From: Pyxicephalus adspersus
Taxonomy: Eukaryota; Chordata; Amphibia; Anura; Pyxicephalidae
Assembly (NCBI RefSeq): GCF_032062135.1
Contig: NC_092859.1
Location: forward strand, 71,756,486-71,820,485
DNA length: 64,000 nucleotides
Reading direction: 5' to 3'
Shown: positions 57,570 through 64,000 of the stretch, piece after piece
How positions within the stretch are numbered: position 1 is the stretch's first letter
Layout of the letters: the number at the start of each line of letters is the position of its first letter
Translations under genes and position numbers: made by a program
Notes under the pieces: generated by a model
Seen by the model: only the letters and a program-made list of their open reading frames with translations
Told to the model about the DNA's origin: nothing
Database searches by the model: none

Positions 57570-57922
57570 CAGGGGTCAGCAACCTTTACTATCAAAAGAG
57601 CCATTTTGACTCCTCTTCCACTAAAGAAAAATAGTCTGGAGCCGCAAAACATAACACAGTTTATAAACTTTTAAAAGTTTTAATATTTTTTTAACTTTAC
57701 CTGTTACAACAAGTGTGCATGTGTAGGCCTACTTTGAAATAAATTAAACACTGAACTATGCCCCTATCATTAGAACACCGGATAGGGAATCCCCCTCCTC
57801 CGCAGTGTCTTGGGAGGAAGGGGATCCCCCATCAGAGATCTCCCCGCGGCAGCCGAAGGGAGCCACAACAAGGAGACTGAAGAGCCGCATGCGGCTCTGG
57901 AGCCGCAGGTTGCAGACCCCTG
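57570..57922. mobile_element. Non-autonomous hAT element with perfect 8-bp duplication
   Basis: Ends CAGGGGTCAGCAACCTTTAC and CCGCAGGTTGCAGACCCCTG are inverse repeats, and CCCTAAAC flanks both sides (57562-57569 and 57923-57930). Sub-terminal AAAGAGCCATTTTGAC and TCTGGAGCCGC on the left, and GCCGCATGCGGCTCTGGAGC on the right, are typical of a widespread vertebrate hAT family, from memory. The interior is GC-rich at 57780-57880, which explains open frames of 68 and 118 codons running out of it; they are not genes. Confidence 0.92.
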
Positions 57923-57930
57923 CCCTAAAC

Positions 57931-58084
57931 CCTATCTGCTCACTACCTATTCATTTTACTCCATTATCCCACACATTATTATTTTCCTATCCTTCTTTAT
58001 ATCTGTTGTGATATTTTTATTTAATCTATCACTTTCTACTGGCATCACCCCCTTTCTCATTCATGATCATGAAACCAATTCCCA
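57931..58084. other. Non-coding stretch before the LINE fragment
   Basis: T-rich on the + strand. It may be an even more decayed part of the LINE to its right, but nothing in it is recognisable. Confidence 0.4.
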
Positions 58085-58760
58085 AGAAAACCTTGTTGGA
58101 CTCAATAACTACTACAACATTGATGTCCCTCCTCGGCTACTGAAATTACATGTTTATGCAAACTGATCACCTCCAGTCTGGTTTTCATCCTACAGTAACC
58201 ACTAAAACTGCTCTCGCTTTCTGAGATAATAGGTATCAGATTATAATATCAACAGCATATCAATATCCCCATTTCCTCACTTCAGGTAATTTTTTGATTC
58301 TGCTGTCTTTTGCAAACTTCTCTATCATATCATACATAGATCACTGCATCACCATATTGTTTGCCCTAACTGAAAACTGATTGACTCCACTAAAGTCACT
58401 TCTGAACTGCTGCATTCACCTTTTTTCTTGTTCCTCAGATGCTGCCTCCCTCTGTTACTTTCTCTACTGTTTGCCTAACTTACAAAACATCCAATTTAAG
58501 CTTTTATCACTAACCTATAAAGCTTTCTACAACACTGCCCTTTCATACGTTGCTGACTGAATCCTAAAATTCCCTCTAAAATCTAATCTCAGCTCTCAAA
58601 ATAAACTCCTCCACTTGTCCACACTAATCAGCTTCTCCAACATTCAGGACTTCTTGCAGGCCTCACCTCAGGAACTCCCTTCCACAATTCTTTAGGCACT
58701 CACTATACATGAAAATCCTTCAATACAGCCTTAGAACTCACCTTTTGAAGCAAGCATATA
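58085..58760 (+). pseudogene. Decayed L2/CR1-like LINE, part of reverse-transcriptase ORF
   Basis: Three short stretches in changing frames match conserved parts of L2/CR1-type ORF2. They are LQSGFHPTVTTKTAL at about 58171, LSLTYKAFYNTALSYV at about 58507 (compare the family's LTYKAL...APSYL region), and a final stretch with Q-ELPSTI and NSPF near 58670-58745 (compare the WNSLP...LKTHLF ending). Between them stop codons and frameshifts are frequent, and the catalytic YADD-type core is not recognisable, so it is long dead. No 5' part and no clear 3' tail are present. In life such a LINE supplies the enzyme that moves SINEs sharing its 3' end, as at 22.5 kb. Confidence 0.65.
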
Positions 58761-58847
58761 ATCTGACCTAGAATATAATAATGAAATTCTGTTCCAAACT
58801 AAACCAAATCAGGGCAACATAGTTTACCATATGCAGCACCCTATCAC

Positions 58848-59105
58848 CCTAAAATTTTTCAACCTATTTAATTTGAGGAAACCCGTAAAATAACTTTCAG
58901 GTCCTCAGAAAAACCCCTGGTATAATTACTTTAGTCACAGCTCATAGTATATTAACATGGTGGTCAGAGGGAAGAATCTCACTCTTACAGATAACCAATG
59001 GTGTCTGGAATACTGATCTGAGAAGCACAAATAGTTAATTGCTCTAGGAACCCTTAGCAAACCCTGGAGGAAGCATTCAAGTGAACCCTGGTTTAGGAAT
59101 ACTGC
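58848..59105. mobile_element. Relative of the hAT-like element at 10.2 kb, diverged
   Basis: The left part has TTTTTCAACCTATTTAATTT, GGAAACCCGTAAAATAAC and CAGGTCCTCAG; the copy at 10190 has CCGTAAAATAATTT and AGTCTCAGGAACCC at the same places. The right part has CTAGGAACCCTTAGCAAACC and TGAACCCTGGTTTAGG. The ends are too diverged to fix a target duplication. Confidence 0.55.
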
Positions 59106-60060
59106 TTTTGAGTGTACCTTCTTCTAGACAGGGCCATTCCTCCAAATTTGTCATGGTATTGCTGTATGATTCTTTCTGCATTTACCTCCTATTGAGTATG
59201 CTGTACTCATTACCAGTGAACCGATTTTAAGACTATTGAAACTTAATTGCAAGCATGTGACCTGGATCTGTGGTTCACAAGCTGTATAAATGTAATACTT
59301 TGTGAGCTTAAATTGCATGCAACTTTATGTAGCCTTTTTAATTTGTTGGTGATAAATTTAAAAGTTTGCCATGTACATGACACTTTTCATATTTCTTAAG
59401 AAATTTTGCTGTTTGCATGTAAAACTATTGTCATCTGAAGATATTTTATTTGCCTAAACCTTTGTGAAGCCGCAAATATAGAAAATATATAAGCTATGTG
59501 TACCCTGGATTCTGACCTTCCTTTATAATAAAATTATAATTGTATATTACCAAAATTTTCAGTTTAAATAGCTAACAATTACGTACAAAAGGATTATGTA
59601 TCATTGTGTAACAATAAAACAAAACTTGTAGTTGGGGCTAGACTCAAAAGTGCAGAGAATAGTGTAGCATTAGGAGTAAGTAATGGTATAAAAATTACCA
59701 GCTAACCCAATGTAATGAGCTACTGTATATTCGATTGTAGGTGAACCTTACAAAAACAGAACTTACTCAACAGTTTATCTATTACTTAGTTTATAAATTG
59801 TCTCATAATTTTGTTTTGTAAGAACATTGAAAATCCTCTTTTATACTTCACTGTAGGCCTAAATGTAGTAAAGTGAAGTTGTGTTATCAGAGAAGTATTT
59901 TTAAAATATACAGTCAAAAATACTCGCGAGATCAAGTTAGCTCAGGAGTAACAGTGCATCCTGCCTCTACTGTACTGAAGCAGAGCTGGTGAACTACTCT
60001 ACCTCCCCATGTTAAAGAGATAAGAAGAGCAGGATTTGATAATATTCTTTACAAAAAATG
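59106..60060. other. Non-coding DNA
   Basis: AT-rich; no gene or further repeat recognised. Confidence 0.5.
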
Positions 60061-60395
60061 TTAAGCCGCTTACACACGTGCAATACTAGTTGTTGGAAAG
60101 GATCTTCCAGGATCCTTTCCAATGACTAGCACTGCACGATGCATTATCGAGCGCTGTACATACAGCACCATTCTGCTCTATGCAGAGGGGAGGGGGAGAA
60201 CGAGGGAGCGGCACCCCGCTGCATGCTCTCCCCTTCCCTTGCATTAGGATCCTTAGTCTCCATCGTCTGTGGATCCATCAGGACAGTCGTTCGGGTGATG
60301 GACGACTGGCACTGTACACAGGCCAGATTCTCGCCCAATATCGTCCCTGAGCCGATTATCGGGCGAGAACTGTTGGACGTATGTACGTAGCTTAA
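60061..60395 (+). mobile_element. Multi-hairpin TTAA-type MITE, long form
   Basis: TTAA is at both borders (60061-60064, 60392-60395). Ends GCCGCTTACACACGTGC and GTATGTACGTAGC are diverged inverse repeats. Hairpins inside: TAGTTGTTGGAAAGGATC with GATCCTTTCCAATGACTA; a short CTGTACATACAG palindrome; a CATCGTC / GACG arm pair around 60255-60310; and TTCTCGCCCAATATCG with CGATTATCGGGCGAGAA. It shares with the inverted copy at 46.6 kb a G/C-run segment (GGGGAGGGGGAGAACG here) that the 25.4-kb copy lacks. The two 83-84-codon frames on opposite strands follow from the symmetry and are not genes. Confidence 0.82.
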
Positions 60396-61480
60396 CACTA
60401 CTGATCATCTAATTTGTTTCTAATCCGTGGCTTTCTACTTTTTCCTGACCTCTGCTTTGCATATAGATTCATTTAATAAAACTGAACAAAACAAACAGAA
60501 GTGGAATTTTTTTTTAATTAGAAAAGGTATTTTACATTTAGTGTGCACAAATTATGATAGTGTGTAAATAATATTTATATTAAAATGCCTTTTTTTGCAA
60601 CACTTATTTAGTTATATATTGTATGTTATTACTTGTGCTTATATATATATATATATATATATTTGATTTATTAGATTTTATTGGTCGTAGACACACATTA
60701 AAAAGTTATTTTGCAGAAGCATATCAGTCAAAACATAAATATAAACCATATAAATATGTTCCTGCAGTAACATGGTTTTTAAATTCAGACTTTGATTTTT
60801 TACTTGTAGCTTGAAAAAGGGAAAATTGCAAATAAAGAGCAATCATCCTACCATTGCTGGGAAAAAAATACCTGTGATTTTTGTGCAAACTGTTTTCAGG
60901 AAAAATATATTTCCTGTGTAGACTTGTACTTATAGCCGATTTGTAAAATATAGTATGTGTCCTTTTCATATGGAGAACACTTCTCAACAAATGCAGGTAA
61001 AATAATCAACAGTTATTTTCCAAAAGGTTTGCTTTAACTATAGAAACCTTTACATTTAACAAGCTGAGAGTCTAACAGATGAAACTAACTTTTCTGCAGC
61101 GTGTTTCAATAGTGTAAATGAATATTATACTTCTTTATTACCATGGAAGGCAAGAGTACACAGATATCTGAAATGAGTTAAGGACAATTTAAAATCAGCT
61201 TGCACTTTATTGATAATACCTCTTACAGTAAGTATAAGTACAGAACAATTAAATCTCAAACACATCTCCGTTGTCCAATGTGCACTAACCAAAAAAAAAA
61301 ACTACTATTATCCTGCTGTTATGTAGCAAGGATTTGTTTTTTGTATTGGTGGAAACATTTCATGTTACTTTTGGTAGGAAAAAAACGTATTGGTTCTTTT
61401 ACTTGCATTAAATTTAGCCATCACTATGATAAACACAGGCATTAGTGTGCAACTATGACTGAATTTCCCACAAAGTCACA
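60396..61480. other. Non-coding DNA with TA microsatellite
   Basis: (TA)n at 60639-60662. Otherwise AT-rich without recognisable genes; frames of 63-88 codons have no domain. Confidence 0.5.
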
Positions 61481-61819
61481 TAGGCCATGTCCTAGGCCAC
61501 TGGGATTGCCATGTGCGCCCCACTAAAATCTGAAGAGGTTTGTCAGAAGCTGCAGAGGACTCTGACCCCTTTCAACGTCATCTGACCGGCCTGCTCTTTC
61601 CCTGCTTTCACTTGCCCAGACATGGGGAGTGGAGCTGTTGTTTTTCAGCCTTAAGGGGCATGGAGGTCATTTGACCAGGTGGAAGGTATTGGGGGTGTTT
61701 GGACAGTGTACATTTTAGGATCTTAAGTCATTTCATGGCCTCCCGCACATAGGGAAAGTATGAATTCCAAGAATACATCAAGGAGGAGGAAGATACGCAT
61801 ATAAGAAGGTGTGTGTGGG
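61481..61819. repeat. GC-richer segment, probably an old repeat
   Basis: Segments such as CTGCAGAGGACTCTGACCCC and GACATGGGGAGTGGAGC stand out from the AT-rich background, and it leads directly into the tandem array to its right. No ends were identified. Confidence 0.35.
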
Positions 61820-62125
61820 GGGGAGTGGGCAGATGAAAGTGTAATAGTAAAAAATGAATGATTACCAGGGTGAAATAATAAAGACAGGATGGAATAGGAG
61901 CTGTGATACTAAAAAGGAATGAACCATGGGATGTAATAGTAAGGAGAGGTGAACTAGGGGGTATAAAATAAATATATGTAAAGGGCGGTTGGGTGAAGTA
62001 GTAAATTGGGCTATACTACATGTAGTAATAGTAATGGAGGGAATGGCCTATGTGAGCGTAATGGTAAATAAGGTAAGCTAAGAATGTGTAAAAACAAAGG
62101 GGGTATAATTGGTATATAAAGGTAT
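61820..62125. repeat. Degenerate C-poor tandem repeat
   Basis: Short imperfect units built on G(T/A)AATAGTAA-GG-(A/G)GGTGAA recur: GTGTAATAGTAAAAAATG, GTGAAATAATAAAGACAGG, GATGTAATAGTAAGGAG, GTATAAAATAAATATATG, GTGAAGTAGTAAATTGGG, GTAGTAATAGTAATGGAGGG and GCGTAATGGTAAATAAGG. Spacing is roughly 30-50 bp. The + strand is nearly free of C. Looks like a heavily mutated minisatellite. Confidence 0.65.
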
Positions 62126-63663
62126 ATCTGTGCAGTGTTTGACTACAAGATGAGATGAATCAAGAAACAAATTGCAATAATTGCTTACTAAAACCCACAA
62201 TCAGCATTAACAAAAATTGTTTTGCATGTCATACATCTACTGGGTTAATAAAATGATGTAGACTAATAATCCATCCTAACATACTAACTCCACTTATTTT
62301 GTCTGTGAATGCTAAACTTACTCTTTGTAGCTCAGTTTTAATAATATGGTTCCTAAGGGAAAATTAGATTGCGATTGCTCATGATTATCCACCTATAGAC
62401 AGACAGTCGAAAAGCACTGTTATGAGTTGCAAATATATCAAACAAGCAAAAGAGCAATTGTCTGGGACACAAATGCATGGTTCTATTCTTGGGATAACAT
62501 CTGCAGAAAGGATCTGCCATTGCTATTTGCATAATAGCTTAAAAAAAGAAATGTAATAGAATGGTTTAAAGTGATTCTAAGTATTGCATGCTAGCAATTT
62601 CTATTCAATAGTAAAAATCCATTTACAATATTATGGAAAATTATGTGTCATGCTTGCTGAAAAAAATGTAGCAAAATGATATTAAATAAAGTAACAAAAG
62701 TATAAAACATTTCAGTAAACTTACAGCAAATATTCTATTCTGATAAGAAAAAAAAATTGTATTCACGCCTGCTGTATACGCTTAGCAAGGTTTAAGCAAA
62801 CGGATTGAAGATCCTTACCTTACCTTATCTACACTGTTGATTCTGAAACAGGCAATACAAGTTCAAATGCACTTACTGAAAGCCCTCAAGAATGAATGTT
62901 GTAGTATATGTAGACCTAATAAAATGTAGATACATGGAAATAGCTAACTATACAGTTTAAATACATACGCATCACCTTATTTACCCGCAAATAATTTACA
63001 TTTTTCCCCATCAGATTCAGAGATTTATACAACCTTGCAAAACCCCAGACCCAGGTTGGTGACCTGACTTTTCTTTTCACAGTTAAGCAATATAGCTGGA
63101 TAACCCCCACTTCCTAGCTTAAAAGAACAGTGGACTATTCCTTTAACAAAAATCTTCAAACATTAAAGTTAATGCCAAAGCCTATTTTCAGATGTTGGAT
63201 GTAATTTGTTTGAGTTCATTATAGGACTAAGTCAATAAGATCACTGCATTATGATGACAACATTTTAGACACTTGAGGACTTTTCTGAATGGGTAACTGG
63301 GTTTTTGACCTTTCAGATTTGTTGGTATAATTCTAGAGAACTGTACTCTCAAACATTAATTAAATAAAATGACTAATGCATAAAAAAAACTACTGCCGGG
63401 AATGTGGCATTCTTGACGTTAGTGCAATCATAAAAAATAATAGTCCATTACTGCCAAGAAAAAGATTACATCAAAACTGTCAGGAATTAAAATTAATAAA
63501 ATAATATAAAAAATGGAGATGTAATGTGTCCTCTAAGTGGCATGAGGATGTTGCAAGATCAATTGGATTTTGGCAATAATGATATCCATTTCTTTTGTTA
63601 GTATAAAAGTCTTATTCACCATCTTGTTTCTGGTCTGACTTCTTAAACTAATGGTTTAATTAT
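62126..63663. other. Non-coding DNA
   Basis: No gene is recognisable; AT-rich throughout. Confidence 0.5.
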
Positions 63664-63860
63664 GGGCTCTATGTATAAATGTTTTTGCCCATGGTTCACC
63701 CAACCTTTACCCAAAGTGTACACATTTTGTATATAATGGTTAGAAAATGTGTGAGTCCACCTTTACTTACAAATCATACATACACAATCCTAACTGAAAA
63801 TGTGTAAGTTTTCAGCAAAGGTTTGGTGAATTATGGGTAAAAAATGTATGAATAAAACCC
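63664..63860. mobile_element. Palindromic MITE of a second family
   Basis: The left arm GGCTCTATGTATAAATG, TTTTTGCCCATGGTTCACCC and AACCTTTACC pairs with the right arm GCAAAGGTTTGGTGAATTAT, GGGTAAAAAATGTATGAATA and AAACCC. AAAATGTGTGAGTCC and CTGAAAATGTGTAAG lie towards the centre. Length and design (near-complete palindrome of ~200 bp ending in a TTTAT-like block) resemble the PAL-A/B elements, but the sequence differs, and there is only one copy here. No duplication is evident. Confidence 0.65.
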
Positions 63861-64000
63861 TTTGAATTCTTCAGTTTTTGCCCAATTCTGCGTTTCCCAA
63901 ACCTCTATCGATCACAAACAAGTTTTGTGTACTTCTATTTTCTTGTATTTTACTTCTCTTGAAAGAAAATAAGGGATTGCTGTTTTTTTTTTGTTTTTTT
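63861..64000. other. Right edge of window
   Basis: AT-rich, ending in T-runs. Nothing recognised. Confidence 0.5.

Overview
The window looks like vertebrate, non-coding, AT-rich DNA, most probably from a frog (anuran amphibian, perhaps a ranoid). The reasons are the lack of any convincing protein-coding gene in 64 kb, the low coding density in all six frames (open frames are mostly 60-125 codons, as expected by chance), the many microsatellites, and a dense population of small, highly palindromic DNA transposons. Some of these resemble families I associate with frog genomes: TTAA-flanked elements ending in a GTGTGTACGTAGC-like motif, TTAA-flanked elements ending in a CTCCCTGGCGGT-like motif, and tRNA-headed SINEs ending in CAGCGCTGCGTAATATGTTGG. 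The taxon is inferred from memory of repeat families, not from a search.

Layout. 0-1 kb: a complete hAT-type non-autonomous element with a perfect 8-bp target duplication and several internal hairpins. 1.2 kb: first of about twelve full or partial copies of a roughly 200-bp near-perfect palindrome (here called PAL-A/PAL-B), recurring at 12.7, 14.2-14.8 (cluster of three), 21.3, 23.0, 27.7, 31.7, 35.2, 48.9 and 54.8 kb. 3.4-5.5 kb: a long degenerate hAT-like element. 8.1 kb: a TATC microsatellite. 10.2 kb: a hAT-like element with a relative at 58.9 kb. 22.5-23.7 kb: a SINE and two related 3' tails. 25.4, 46.6 and 60.1 kb (short form at 8.4 kb): a multi-hairpin TTAA-type family. 30.9 and 56.8 kb: two inverted copies of a TA-flanked, Tigger/pogo-like element. 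33.6-34.2 kb: another TTAA element with long internal inverted arms. 49.6 and 57.6 kb: two hAT elements with perfect 8-bp duplications. 52.2 kb: a minus-strand SINE. 56.4 kb: a 26-bp minisatellite. 58.1-58.8 kb: a decayed L2/CR1-like LINE reverse-transcriptase fragment. 61.8-62.1 kb: a degenerate C-poor tandem repeat. 63.7 kb: a second kind of ~200-bp palindromic element.

Between the repeats lie long single-copy-looking stretches. Several (near 2.4, 7.9, 9.5, 11.2-12.5, 32.3, 36.3, 42.7-43.3, 51.5 and 53.0 kb) are compositionally balanced and rich in TAATTA-type homeodomain, GATA-like and E-box-like motifs, and are candidates for conserved regulatory DNA. Together with the absence of exons this fits a gene desert or a very large intron. 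Conservation cannot be judged from one sequence. No gene network can be described; the strongest result is the repeat landscape, especially the palindromic elements, which as transcripts could fold into long hairpins.
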